This document shows positions 46,201-54,730 of a stretch of DNA of 64,000 nucleotides, piece after piece (position 1 is the stretch's first letter; every line of letters starts with the position of its first letter). The DNA is from JACDEA01 sp963742585 (GTDB lineage Bacteria > Actinomycetota > Acidimicrobiia > Acidimicrobiales > JACDEA01), in the NCBI GenBank assembly GCA_963742585.1, contig CAVUMI010000003.1, forward strand, positions 120,256-184,255. Reading direction: 5' to 3'. The translations under genes and the position numbers were made by a program. The notes beneath the pieces were generated by a model. The model had not been told where the DNA came from, searched no databases, and was given only the letters and a program-made list of their open reading frames with translations.

Positions 46201-46468
46201 CGACGGTGTCGTGATCGGCGCCGCGGGCCACCACGCGCTGTAGGGCGACTGCGCCGGCCAGCGCGTCGGCCGCGCTGCGGTAGACGCACATGGCGCCGTC
46301 GCCCATCGTCTTGATGATCTCGCCGCCGGTGGCGGCCACGGCCATCTCAATGGCGGTGAAGTGCTGGCGGCGCAGCTCGTTGGCCGCTTCGTCACCGACG
46401 CGGGCGGCCAGCGCAGTGGACCCGACGACGTCGGTGAACACCACGGTCACCATCTCCCGCTGGGCCAC
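43273..46468 (-). CDS. Class III cyclase / STAND NTPase / TPR regulator (paralogue 4), one frame break
   Basis: About 1065 residues from 46468. A complete cyclase domain comes first: VTVVFTDVVGSTALAARVG, IIKTMGDGAMCVYRSAAD and WFGVPVVTAARLCAAA, so both metal Asp positions are present. The NTPase has Walker A LGGEPGVGKTRLAAQLA (about 216) and Walker B LLVVLDDLHWADPST (about 329). The TPR-like tail runs to about 44220, where the frame changes to AVYTLVGTPTAVERLRLAEE and continues to the stop at 43273. ATG/GTG choice at the start is secure because the cyclase motif begins within 10 residues. Convergent with VapC. Confidence 0.85.
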
Positions 46469-46522
46469 CAGCGAAGTCTACGGAGGGTTCGTCCGCACCC
46501 CGGCGGCCTCTGCGTGCGCTCG

Positions 46523-46571
46523 CTTCTGATTGGATCTGTCCGTCCCTACGACGGAACGATCCAAGCAGAAG
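46523..46571. repeat. Imperfect hairpin, copy B of an interspersed element
   Basis: Arms 46523-46544 and 46550-46571, 19 of 22 positions paired, 5-nt loop CCTAC. The right arm and copy A's right arm share 19 of 23 positions (…CGACGGA…ATCC…CAGAAG). Located 42 bp upstream of the MT0933-like antitoxin start and downstream of nothing on the same strand, so a leader or promoter-proximal role is possible. Confidence 0.6.
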
Positions 46572-46612
46572 GCGTAAGTTGACGGTCGTTTCCCGAATGA
46601 GAGGACGCGGCG

Positions 46613-46798
46613 ATGGTCAACCTCAACCGGTTCAGCAAGAAGGCCAAGGAACTGGCCGATAAGCACGGCGACAAGATCTCTTCCGCAGTGGACAAGGCCA
46701 CCGACAAGGTCGACAAGAAGACCAAGGGCAAGTACACCGACAAGCTGAAGAAGGTCGATGATCTGGCCGCCAAGCTCGAGAAGGACAAGGACGCCTAA
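46613..46798 (+). CDS. MT0933-like (Rv0909-type) antitoxin
   Basis: 61 residues, highly charged, helical: MVNLNRFSKKAKELADKHGD, KISSAVDKATDKVDKKTKG and KYTDKLKKVDDLAAKL. This is the Lys/Asp heptad pattern of the MT0933-like antitoxin family (Rv0909 in mycobacteria). The usual partner toxin (Rv0910-like START/cyclase fold) is not adjacent; a NUDIX gene follows 6 bp later. Orphan antitoxin or a stress protein of that family. Confidence 0.8.
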   Translation: MVNLNRFSKKAKELADKHGDKISSAVDKATDKVDKKTKGKYTDKLKKVDDLAAKLEKDKDA

Positions 46799-46804
46799 GC
46801 GGGC

Positions 46805-47302
46805 GTGGGGGAGCGGACGCAGCGGAACTCGGCGCGGGTCATCCTCATCGACTCCGACGAGCGGGTCCTGCTGTTCCGGGTGCTCGACCCGACCACGTCG
46901 GTGCCGCCGGTGTGGATCACGCCGGGCGGTGGGCTCGATCCCGGTGAGGACATCGTCACCGCAGCCGTCCGCGAGTTTCGCGAGGAAACCGGCCTGATCG
47001 CGGCCGCCGAGGAGCTGGGCGCGCCCGTCGCGTTCAGCCGCGGCGACTGGGAGTTTCGCGGCCAGCCGCTCTCGTCGGAGGACTGGTGCTTCGCCCTGCG
47101 GTGCCCGGCATTCGAGGTCGACGACTCGGGTTGGACGGGCATCGAGCGGGAGCTGCACATCGGGTGGCGGTGGATGACCTGTGACGAGATCGACGCGCTC
47201 GACGAGGCCGTATTTCCGGAGGGCTTATCGGGTCTGGTTCGCGACGTCCTCGCCGGTGTCGCCTTCGCCGAACCCGTTGAGCTGCCCTGGACGTCCGTCT
47301 GA
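46805..47302 (+). CDS. NUDIX hydrolase
   Basis: 165 residues. The Nudix box GGLDPGEDIVTAAVREFREE continuing TGL fits G-x5-E-x7-R-E-U-x-E-E-x-G-U, with the strand before it PVWITPGGG. Hydrolyses a nucleoside-diphosphate-linked compound; the substrate cannot be told. The flanking WRWMTCDEIDAL is the usual Trp-containing C-terminal part. Start GTG 46805 is 6 bp after the antitoxin stop, so the two are likely co-transcribed. Confidence 0.85.
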   Translation: MGERTQRNSARVILIDSDERVLLFRVLDPTTSVPPVWITPGGGLDPGEDIVTAAVREFREETGLIAAAEELGAPVAFSRGDWEFRGQPLSSEDWCFALRCPAFEVDDSGWTGIERELHIGWRWMTCDEIDALDEAVFPEGLSGLVRDVLAGVAFAEPVELPWTSV

Positions 47303-47444
47303 GGGTGGGCGGCGCCGCGCCGCTAGCCGCCGCCTGGCTCGACGCCGACCTAGAGGAAGCCGTTGAATCATTGGATGCAGCCAGTGTGGGCAGCGTGGTG
47401 ATAGTCCTGGTCAGAAATGAAGTCTCTCGAAGGGAGCGGCAGCC

Positions 47445-47912
47445 GTGAGTCCTGGGTCGAGAGGGTCCGCCGGCGAACTGCGCCGTTTGAGCGTGTCGCT
47501 CAAGCGCGGCCACGCGATGGAGATCTCACGCATCTCGGTCGGTAACCAGAAGCTCGTATATGTCCTGCTCGCTGACAAGAAGTTGAATTACTCCGATGGT
47601 CGGTCTCGCGTGGCGTACCTCGGAACAACTAAGAACGGGATCGACCGTGTAGCCAACAGCGTGGCGTATCGCGCTCCCGATGTGTTCGCCCTGCGCGGCG
47701 TCCAACGGTTTGAGGTGCGGGTTGTTACCTGCACCCCACGGCAACGTGTTAAGACCTGGGTCAAGCTCGAACGTGCGTTGCTACTCGCGTTTCGCGAACT
47801 CTACGGCGAGGTGCCAACGCTTAACAGTCACGGTCGGAAGATCAAGGAGACGGACGAGTTCAGATACTTTGCTCGCGCGCAACTAAAGACGATCCTGGAA
47901 GATCTGGCTTGA
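47445..47912 (+). CDS. GIY-YIG-like hypothetical protein
   Basis: 155 residues. The core KLVYVLLADKKLNYSDGRSR, VAYLGTTKNGIDRVANSVAY has the V-Y-V-L … Y-L-G-T strand pair and downstream Arg of a GIY-YIG nuclease. It is followed by RQRVKTWVKLERALLLAFRE with a Glu in the position of the catalytic acid and YGEVPTLNSHGRKIKETDEF with the Asn. The match is by pattern only and the first signature is atypical (V-Y-V rather than G-I-Y). The initial 20 residues (from GTG 47445) may be non-coding; GTG 47490 (VSLKRGHAMEIS) is an alternative. Confidence 0.55.
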   Translation: MSPGSRGSAGELRRLSVSLKRGHAMEISRISVGNQKLVYVLLADKKLNYSDGRSRVAYLGTTKNGIDRVANSVAYRAPDVFALRGVQRFEVRVVTCTPRQRVKTWVKLERALLLAFRELYGEVPTLNSHGRKIKETDEFRYFARAQLKTILEDLA

Positions 47913-48330
47913 GGCTCTCGATCTTTGCATCGGAGCAGAGCGACCGCGTGCGCATGATCACAGAGTTCCACATCGATCTCAGGAAGCTGTCTTGACGCAA
48001 TCGCGGTTGTCCGTCACGACCGTTTGCCTGCGTTCTGAATCGCCGGTGGAACAGGCGCCGAGTGCTGCAGGCCGAGTACTTGAAAGTAGCGGCCTCGCCC
48101 TGGTTTGGTCGGATCTTCGATTCTTGTGAACGCGAGTGGTCCAAGGTCATCCTCCTGGCCGCCCGACTCGCCATCCTGGCTGCGACAGCTGCCTTCGCCC
48201 CCGCTAATCCTCTCCAGTGCCCCGTGATCTGCATTGCGGTAAATCGATCTGAGCGTCGGGTGTACGCGTGACAACAGGACTCCCGACGGAGGAGAGCACG
48301 CCCGTCTGCTCGAGCTTCCACGCCGACGTA
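47913..48330. other. Intergenic region, no gene assigned
   Basis: About 420 bp with only short frames. A plus-strand scrap reads MITEFHIDLRKLS (near 47954), and minus-strand frames between 47860 and 48373 look protein-like in composition in places, but none has a recognisable motif. Possibly the remains of a broken gene. Confidence 0.35.
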
Positions 48331-48940
48331 GGCCACGAGGCTGCCCGGTTACGGGTGTCTCGCTGACTATCACGAGGGTGCGTACGAGTGTGACTTTGTC
48401 TCGCCCTACACGAAGGCGGCTGGCAACGTTGACGCTTCTGTCATGGTCTTGCTCCAGGATTGGGCTTCAGACGACTTCCTGATCAAGCCGGTCCGGCCGG
48501 ACATCGCCGACTGCGGTCATGATCCATCCAACGTGACCAACGTCCGTTTGAAGGCGTTGCTTCGCACTCATTTCGGTCTTGAATTCGAAGACATCTATGC
48601 CACCAACGTGTTTCCGTTCATCAAGCCGGGCGGCATGAGTGGCGCGATCAAGGCGGCCGACTTCGGACGTGCGATCCGCGAATTCGCAATACCGCAGCTC
48701 GAAATCGTCGCGCCGCGGCTGGTGATTTGTCTGGGGCTGATGACGTACAACACGTTCGCCCGCGCCGCCGGGCAGCACGCCGCCAGCACGATCGCCGGTG
48801 CCATCGCCCAGCCCTTCGGGGTCGGCTCCGCCGAAGTGTGGGCGCAAGCGCATACCGGCCGCCTTGGAGCTGCTCGCCGAGGCACTCAGCAGATGGATGA
48901 CGACTGGCAGCACATGGCCGCGGTGACTACGGCCGGGTGA
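48331..48940 (+). CDS. Uracil-DNA-glycosylase-like protein, start uncertain
   Basis: The open frame begins after a stop near 48330 and reads ATRLPGYGCLADYHEGAYEC, DFVSPYTKAAGNVDASVMVL. It continues LQDWASDDFLIKPVRPDIAD, LLRTHFGLEFEDIYATNVFP, FIKPGGMSGAIKAADFGRAI and APRLVICLGLMTYNTF. The L-L-Q-D-W strand, the Y-A-T-N-V-F-P-F segment and the V-I-C-L-G strand match UDG-superfamily proteins (families 4-6 style). The Cys cluster of family 4 is not evident. No ATG/GTG precedes the conserved N-terminus; ATG 48443 would drop about 35 conserved residues, so an upstream frame break is likely. Overlaps the convergent gene by 14 bp. Confidence 0.6.
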
Positions 48941-49182
48941 CGACCTCGAACCCCAGACGCTGAAGCTGCCACGCCGCCCGCCCCGCGCCGACGCCACCAT
49001 AGAACTCGCCACTCGTTAGATGTCCGTCACCGGGATGCTCGTATTTATGGGCGACGCCCACGATGCCTTGGAGTCGTAGAACCGGTTGTCAATCTTGAGC
49101 AGATAGTTCCGCGCTGGTCGAATCCGTAGTGCGATAAAAACGCCTCACGTCCCATGCGGTCGCACTCCCGCACTGCTTGCAT
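48927..49182 (-). pseudogene. ScoMcrA-like N-terminal head domain protein, frame-broken
   Basis: About 85 residues assembled over two indels: MQAVRECDRMGREAFLSHYG, FDQ, then (near 49110) ARNYLLKIDNRFYDSKA, then (near 49065) IVGVAHKYEHPGDGHLTSGE, FYGGVGAGRAAWQLQRLGFE. This matches the N-terminal head of ScoMcrA-type HNH restriction enzymes (G-R-E-A-F-L…Y-G-F…Y-D-S-K-A-I-V-G-A-A-H…). ScoMcrA cuts modified DNA, but here no SRA or HNH domain follows the stop at 48927. Start ATG 49182 lies inside the upstream GIY-YIG gene, so the two are coupled. Confidence 0.5.
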
Positions 49183-49849
49183 CACGGCTTCGCGGCTCTA
49201 ACACACGCTCCTCCCTACTTTGCTCTCTCGGCTGTCGCGGCTTGGATGCCGCAGCGGCAATGTCCGGAGGCTTGTCGCCGCCCAACGTGGCGAATTCACG
49301 CCGGAGTTGACGCAGCCGCACCCGGCTCGTACTCGGCAGACAGTGGCCCAGGTTCAGGGGCGGATCCAGCTGCGCCACGACCGCCAACTCAACCGCGGCG
49401 ATTTCGTTGCGATCCTCGATGGAGACAATCGCAACTCGGAGGTGTTCCGCGATCCATTGTAGACGAAGCGATTGCTGTCGAGCACCAAAGTCCTCTTCGG
49501 CGTGACGGCGAGGGCACACCTCACGCGCAGCAGCGCGGAGATTGTCAGCCGGAACGTCGAAGACCTCGCGTTGCCCCGAATGTGTTGGCCGCCCACTCGG
49601 GTAAGCAACGTCGCTGCGTCGCGTGCCGGAGGGCCACTGCGTGGCGCCGGCCTGGCCGACATACAACAACTGCGGTAGTTCGATACCGAGCTCGGACCCG
49701 AGGGCCACGCGAGCCTCGGCGTCGCCCCACCACGAATACATGCCGGGCTGGTTCGCCTCGTGGCGATCGATGGGAAACTCGGCCGGCGGAACCACACATC
49801 ATTCATCGGCGAGTAGAGCCGCAACGCTCTGCGACGGGGGAGTCGTCAC
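49145..49849 (-). pseudogene. GIY-YIG-like nuclease, frame-broken
   Basis: Pieces in order: VTTPPSQSVAALLADE from GTG 49849; PPAEFPIDRHEANQPGMYSW and LPQLLYVGQAGATQWPSGTR (G-M-Y-S-W … L-Y-V-G-Q, the GIY-YIG pair); ATLLTRVGGQHIRGNARSST and FRLTISALL in a second frame; RLQWIAEHLRVAIVSIEDRN and LAVVAQLDPPLNLGHCLPST back in the first. At least three indels. The Arg after the second strand, the Glu in NEIAAVELAV and the Asn in PPLNL are consistent with the active site. GTG 49849 overlaps the DUF6884 stop. Small standalone GIY-YIG proteins are common in defence and repair loci. Confidence 0.55.
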
Positions 49850-50542
49850 CGTTGGCCCCTTCGGAAGCGCACGGACTCGGCCTTGAGATCAACAGCGTCT
49901 ACTAGCCAACCTGCGGAAACCCAACTGGCGTCGGCCTTGTTGGCCCACCACGGGCGATGGCGACACGCGGACCCCGGCAAGGCCCGCCCCAGGAGACGCT
50001 CAAGGTCTGAGAAGGCGACCGTTACCGGTGAAGTCGCCGTTCCGGTTAGCCACTGCGCCAGCGGGCCATACGATCGCTGAAGCCGTTGATGCAGGGCCGG
50101 CGTCGTGGCTGCCGTCCCTTCCGAACGCGAGCCTGCGTAGAACGCCAGTTGCTTGCCGATTCCCAAGTGTTCCGCTGGGACCTCTACCGCGGCGCGCCGT
50201 TCCTGGAGTCCAGCGACGAGGCCAAAGTCCCGATATTCGGCTCCCGCATGTAGCTCGTACACGACGCCATCGAAATCGACCCTTCGATTCTCGAGGTCAT
50301 GGAGCACGGTCACGGCCCACACACACTCGCGTCGACTCGAGCGCTTTTGAGCGTCCGGTCATACGGCGCAAGCAGATCGTCCGGATCGACAAGTCCATGC
50401 ACGGCCGAGAGGATGAACCACCGATCGCAGCTTCGTTCGACGAATGCTCGCCGGCCGCGAAACAGGGGCGACGTGTACAGGTCTTCGCTGGTGACGGCGA
50501 TTCCCGCTTCTGCTTCACGCACCCGACCAGCCCGACGCGCAT
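49846..50542 (-). pseudogene. DUF6884 protein, frame-broken
   Basis: From ATG 50542: MRVGLVGCVKQKRESPSPAK, then a shift near 50480 to DLYTSPLFRGRRAFVERSCD, RWFILSAVHGLVDPDDLLAP, YDRTLKS. A second shift near 50335 leads to VWAVTVLHDLENRRVDFDGV, VYELHAGAEYRDFGLVAGLQ and EVPAEHLGIGKQLAFY. This is the DUF6884 family (related to TGT/archaeosine-type 'LS-A-x-H-G-L' proteins), function unknown. A C-terminal extension with FSDLERLLGRALPGSACRHR and WWANKADASW is the separate 'WWAN' module often fused in such proteins. First gene of a run of three. Confidence 0.6.
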
Positions 50543-50631
50543 GGCTCCATCGTAGGAACGCCGTGTTTCGGGCGGCGTCAGTTTCGCCGTCGAGTTGCCC
50601 TGGACGTCGGTCTGACGGCCGCAGCGCCCCG

Positions 50632-51067
50632 CTAGTCGCCGCCGAGCGCGGTCACGATCTTGGCGATGCGGCGCTTTCGGGTCTCGTCGGTCTTGGCGCC
50701 CTCCACCGCCAGCACGTGGCGGCGGCAGTGGCTGTAGGCCGTGGCGTCGAAGCGTCGCTAGTGCCTCGTTCTTATCCAGGGCTTCGGCCAAGTCGGCGGG
50801 AACATGACCGTGCGAGGCTCGTGTCCGTCGCGACGTCGACGTCGATCGTGTCGCCGCCGGCCACGCCCGCGCCCTTTCGGTGTTCGGCGGCGACGGGGAT
50901 CATGAATTTGCCGCCCATCACCGCGACGGTGTTGCGGTAGGTGAAGCCCTTGATCGTCACCCTGACCGCGGTCGCTTCGTGCTGCCCAGCCCCTCGACGA
51001 CATCGGGCGGGACCTCGATGCCAGTGGCCGTCTTGCCGGCGGTCAACAACGTGGTCTGGAATCGCAT
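50632..51067 (-). pseudogene. YdeI/DUF1905-family protein, frame-broken
   Basis: Nearly complete copy of the family seen as a fragment at 18566. ATG 51067 reads MRFQTTLLTAGKTATGIEVP and PDVVEGLGSTKRP. A shift near 50975 leads to VRVTIKGFTYRNTVAVMGGK and PVAAEHRKGAGVAGGDTIDV. Further shifts near 50815 and 50760 lead to LAEALDKNEA and FDATAYSHCRRHVLAVEGAK, then TRKRRIAKIVTALGGD and the TAG at 50632. Three or four single-base changes. The molecular role of YdeI-type proteins is not settled. Confidence 0.6.
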
Positions 51068-51152
51068 GCGTTAGGACGACCGGTGCCACCGGAACTCATC
51101 GCCAGAGTTTGCCTCTGTCGGGCAGACACACCCGGGTCCTACCCTCAGGAGC

Positions 51153-53076
51153 ATGGATCGCGTTGCCGTGGCCGTCGACATCTTGCGAACGCACGGACCG
51201 ATGAGCGAGGACGAACTCGTCGACCGGGTCATCAGGGCCGGTGCTGCCGTAAGTGATCGCCAAGAGTTCATGTTCGAGCTGACCGAAGGACCGCTTGAAT
51301 TCTGGGGCCTTGACCTCGTCGGGTTGGTCGAGCACGTGCTTCCCGGCCGGGTGTTTACGCACCGGCTGACCGCCACCGAGCGGGCCGGCGGATTCGTCAG
51401 CGCTCCCCGGACCTCGGCGTCCTTCTCTACTCCGCATTCGAGAATGACGTGGTGGCCCTCGCTGGCGGCGGCCAGCTCGAGGCGATCACGGACTACGTCG
51501 ACGACAGTCTTGAGTTCCGGCTGGTCGGGCCCTCGGGTTGGCTCGACGCGCACCCGCCGGGCGTTGTGCTCGGATTCCGCTGGGAAGAGGGTGTTGTGTC
51601 GGTGGCTCCCGTCGACCTCGCCAGCGACGCCGACGTTCTCGCGCCCCTCGTCGCCCACGCCTATCGGGACGACGCTGACGACGATGGTGTCGCGTACGCC
51701 GAGATCATCATCAGCCGCGTCGCGGTGCAGCACCCCGACGCCTTCTCGGTGCCACGGCCGCCGGTCGACGAGCTGTTGGCGGCGGCCGGCCTGGAGCGGA
51801 GCGGGGACGCGGTCGCGCCCGTCGGGTTCGACTGGGAGGCCCTTGCGCAGACGAGGCGGGATCGCCATGCGAAGGAGCTTGCCGAGCGGGCCGGCCTCGA
51901 CGAGATCGACGGGCGGCTGCTGTCCGACCTGGCGGTTGGGCTCACGCGGGCCTGGCGCGCCGATGGCGGCATCGCCGAGTTGGACGCCGAAATAGTGGAG
52001 CGGGTCGCTGTCGCTTTCACGAGTCCGTACGCGACCGACGCGTTCCTGAGCCGGGCTGAGGGCCCACTCAGCATTGGCAGCTCCGAGGAGGTCGTCGCCC
52101 GTCTCGACGCGCTCGCTGACCAGGCCTTGGCGTACCTTCCCCGCCGGCCGCCGGCCGGTGCGCTCATGGCCAAGGCCCGGGTGGCGGAACGGCGTGGCGA
52201 CGCGTTGAGCCACGAACGGTTCGTGAAGCAGGCGCTCGCCGCGGACGACGATTTCGATATGGCGCTCGAGGACGCGGCCATCATCGCCAGCGAACGCGGC
52301 GACACGCGGCGCATGCGAGCGCTGCTCGACCAACTCGAGAGCGAGGACGGCGTTGCCACCGCGGTGTCGGTTCGCTTTTCTGAACCCGGCCCGCTGGCCG
52401 CGGGTCGCAACGATCCGTGCGGCTGTGGCTCGGGCCGCAAGTACAAGGATTGCTGCCGCGGTTTTATGGTCACGACCTGGCGGAGCGCGTCGCATGGTTG
52501 TGGGAGAAGGCCAACGCCTACATCCGTCGCGACGTGCGCTTCGGCGCGTTGTGGGACCTCGCAGTCACCAGCGTCGGTATGGACCCCGATGAAGAGGACC
52601 CAGAAAGCGGGGTTGACGAGGCGGTCGCCTCCACGCTCGACCACATGGCGCTGGCCGATCTCGTGCTGTTCGAAGGTGACGGGCTTGTCCGCTTCGTCGA
52701 GGAGCGGGGGGCGCTCTTGCCGACCGACGAGCTGGCTCTCTGTCGGGAGTGGGCAAAGGCGCGTCACCGGCTGTGGCGGATCGGGGGCGTTGCCGGCGAC
52801 GCTCTCGTCCTCGAACGACGCGGCGACTGGCGAGGAGCTCACGGTTGAGGTCGGCGGCCAGCCCGAAATATTCGACATCGGCACGCACATCCTCGCGGTG
52901 GTCGTGCCGGTTCCCGGCGGCCGCCGCCAGTTATGGGGAACCGGAATCGGCGTGCCCGCCAGCGATGTCGAAGAGGTCGTCGAACTGATCAGTGGGGGCC
53001 CTCGGCCCAGGCGATCGCGACCGGTCCGCTGCGGGTCGCAGTCGCGCTCGCACTGGTATCTGATTGGATACCATAG
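51153..53076 (+). pseudogene. SEC-C motif protein, frame-broken
   Basis: From ATG 51153 (MDRVAVAVDILRTHGPMSED). A frame change near 51410 leads to the long middle region (VALAGGGQLEAITDYVDDSL onward). The C-terminal SEC-C zinc motif is clear: AGRNDPCGCGSGRKYKDCC, the same element found at the end of SecA. A second change near 52460 continues VAWLWEKANAYIRRDVRFGA, and a third near 52815 gives GEELTVEVGGQPEIFDIGTH. The 3' end is uncertain; one frame stops at 53076, just before the HTH gene. About 620 residues; the N-terminal part is unassigned and may bind nucleic acid. Confidence 0.55.
53054..53073. promoter_or_regulatory. Probable operator, perfect inverted repeat
   Basis: TGGTATC-TGATTG-GATACCA: 7-bp arms, 6-bp spacer, ending 7 bp before the ATG of the HTH gene. 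Placement and symmetry fit an autoregulatory operator of a toxin-antitoxin-type HTH protein. Confidence 0.6.
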
Positions 53077-53080
53077 TGAC

Positions 53081-53401
53081 ATGAATGCTGCGCTGGTGAT
53101 GCGAACCATTCGCCGGCGCTCCGGCCTGGGGCTGCGGGAGCTGGCCCGGCGGGCGGGTACGTCGCATGCGACGTTGCGCACCTACGAGACCGGAGCGAAG
53201 GAACCTCGGGTCGACACGGTCGATCGGATTGCGGCGGCGGCCGGGTTCGCGCTCGAACTCGAGCTGGCGCGGCGGGCCGACACCGGGCCGGCGCGGGCAA
53301 GGAAAGGCCGCGAGCTGGTTGACACCTTGCTGGTGGCCGAGCAGTTCCCCGCCCGCCGCCGCCGACGGCTCGGCGGGCCCGTGTTCCCGCACCGACCGTG
53401 A
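53081..53401 (+). CDS. XRE-family HTH protein (antitoxin-like)
   Basis: 106 residues. The HTH is RRSGLGLRELARRAGTSHAT, LRTYETGAKEPRVDTVDRIA, the classic XRE pattern with Q/E-R replaced by R-R-A-G and T-G-x-K-E-P. The C-terminal arm (EQFPARRRRRLGGPVFPHRP) is very basic. ATG 53081. The stop shares GTGA with the nucleotidyltransferase start, so the pair is coupled, and a perfect inverted repeat lies immediately upstream. Confidence 0.8.
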   Translation: MNAALVMRTIRRRSGLGLRELARRAGTSHATLRTYETGAKEPRVDTVDRIAAAAGFALELELARRADTGPARARKGRELVDTLLVAEQFPARRRRRLGGPVFPHRP

Positions 53402-53928
53402 ATCTTCCGGAGAAGATCGTCGCCATCCACCGCGCCCTGGACGACGCCGATATTCCCCACGCATTCGGTGGCGCGCTGGCGCTGGCATGGTGCACCCAGC
53501 AAGCGCGGGGCACCGCCGACATCGACCTCAACCTGTTCCTTGAAGCTGACGAGATCCAGCGCGTGGCCGACGCGCTGCCCGACGGTGTCATCGTTACGCC
53601 GAGCGACGTCACCTTGATCCAGCGTGATGGTCAAGCGCGGTTGTGGTGGGGCGAGACGCCTGTCGACGTCTTCTTCAACACAACGCCGTTTCACGAAGCG
53701 GCCTCGGCGCGAGTCCGGCGCGAGCCGTTCTTGGGTGACGAACTGCCGTTCCTGGCGTGCCACGACCTGGCCGTCTTCAAGGCGTTCTTCAACCGGTCGC
53801 AGGATTGGGTCGATCTCGAAAAGATGGCCGATGCCGGCACCCTCGATGTCGAGGCGGTCCTCGGTGTCCTCGTTCGCTACCTCGGCGCACCGGACGAACG
53901 CATCGATCGCCTACGGGCACTCGGTTAG
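53398..53928 (+). CDS. Nucleotidyltransferase (AbiEii/MNT-like) partner
   Basis: 176 residues from GTG 53398. The nucleotidyltransferase signature is HAFGGALALAWCTQQARGTA with DIDLNLFLEADE (G-G … D-I-D). A third acidic strand follows at TPVDVFFNTTPF, and the helical part FLACHDLAVFKAFFNRSQDW matches type IV toxin-antitoxin AbiEii-like and DUF6036-like proteins. With the HTH gene it forms a two-gene module. Whether it adds nucleotides to tRNA, protein or nothing cannot be told. Confidence 0.8.
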   Translation: MNLPEKIVAIHRALDDADIPHAFGGALALAWCTQQARGTADIDLNLFLEADEIQRVADALPDGVIVTPSDVTLIQRDGQARLWWGETPVDVFFNTTPFHEAASARVRREPFLGDELPFLACHDLAVFKAFFNRSQDWVDLEKMADAGTLDVEAVLGVLVRYLGAPDERIDRLRALG

Positions 53929-54003
53929 CCGAGGCCGCGCACCTCGCTGATACCTTCGATTCGACCGCTTCCCCTGCGTGTTGTTCGCACCCAGGAGAAG
54001 CCC

Positions 54004-54474
54004 GTGTCCACACCCGCCGACGCCCCCACGCTGCCGCCGGTCGATTCGTTCGTTCAGGCCATGTCGCAACTCATGGCCTTCGAGCAGGAGTTCGGGCCGA
54101 TGCAGAGCGCGCTCGTCGTCGACGGCGACGGCGCAGTACGTGACGGCGTGGTGCTCACCGCCGACTGGCACACCGCCGACCACGCGCTGAGTTACGTGTT
54201 GGTGGGCGACCGCCAGCCGGGTGAGCACGTGTTGCTATTCAGCGTGATAGGCGCGGCCGACATCCGCGTGCTGGCCGAGTCCGACGTCGACGCCTACGCC
54301 GCGCTCGGGCGTCGCTGCGCAGATGAAGGGCTGCACTTGGCCGACTGGCTCATCGCCGGGGGCGAGTGGTACCGCTCCATGCAACTCACGCTGGCCAACC
54401 GTCCGCCGGGCGACTGGGCCCTCCTCGATGGGGTCGGCCCAGTGAGCGCATACCAGTTCGGTATGCTTGAGGCG
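54004..54474 (+). CDS. Hypothetical protein, stop not found before antitoxin
   Basis: From GTG 54004: VSTPADAPTLPPVDSFVQAM, SQLMAFEQEFGPMQSALVVD, AVRDGVVLTADWHTADHALS, DADVDAYAALGRRCADEGLH-type region and ADWLIAGGEWYRSMQLTLAN. Soluble, acidic, no known domain. The frame runs on without stop into the antitoxin ATG at 54475, so there is either a genuine fusion or a lost stop; another frame has a TGA at 54440. The neighbourhood has several indels, which favours the second. Confidence 0.5.
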
Positions 54475-54730
54475 ATGACCACCGAGCAGATTGCGGTGCG
54501 GCTGCCGGTGCCGTTGCTCGGAGAACTCGACCGGCTTGTCGCGGCCGGCGTCTATGAGAGTCGGGCTGCGGCGGTGCGCGCCGGCATTGAGATGCTGGCC
54601 GAGTTGGCGAAGCGGCGCCGCGACGACGACGCAATCATCGACGGCTACGCGGCGACTACCGCAGTCGGATGCGGCGGTGCGTGCGGCTGAGATCGCGGCG
54701 CGCGCCTCGATCGCGGCCGAACCCTGGTGA
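54475..54730 (+). pseudogene. MazE-like ribbon-helix-helix antitoxin, one frame break
   Basis: MTTEQIAVRLPVPLLGELDR, LVAAGVYESRAAAVRAGIEM and LAELAKRRRDDDAIIDGYAA form a ribbon-helix-helix antitoxin (strand, two helices, acidic tail). Near 54655 reading must shift to QSDAAVRAAEIAARASIAAE so that the stop overlaps the toxin GTG (TGGTGAG). About 84 residues. Partner of the MazF-like gene. Confidence 0.65.
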
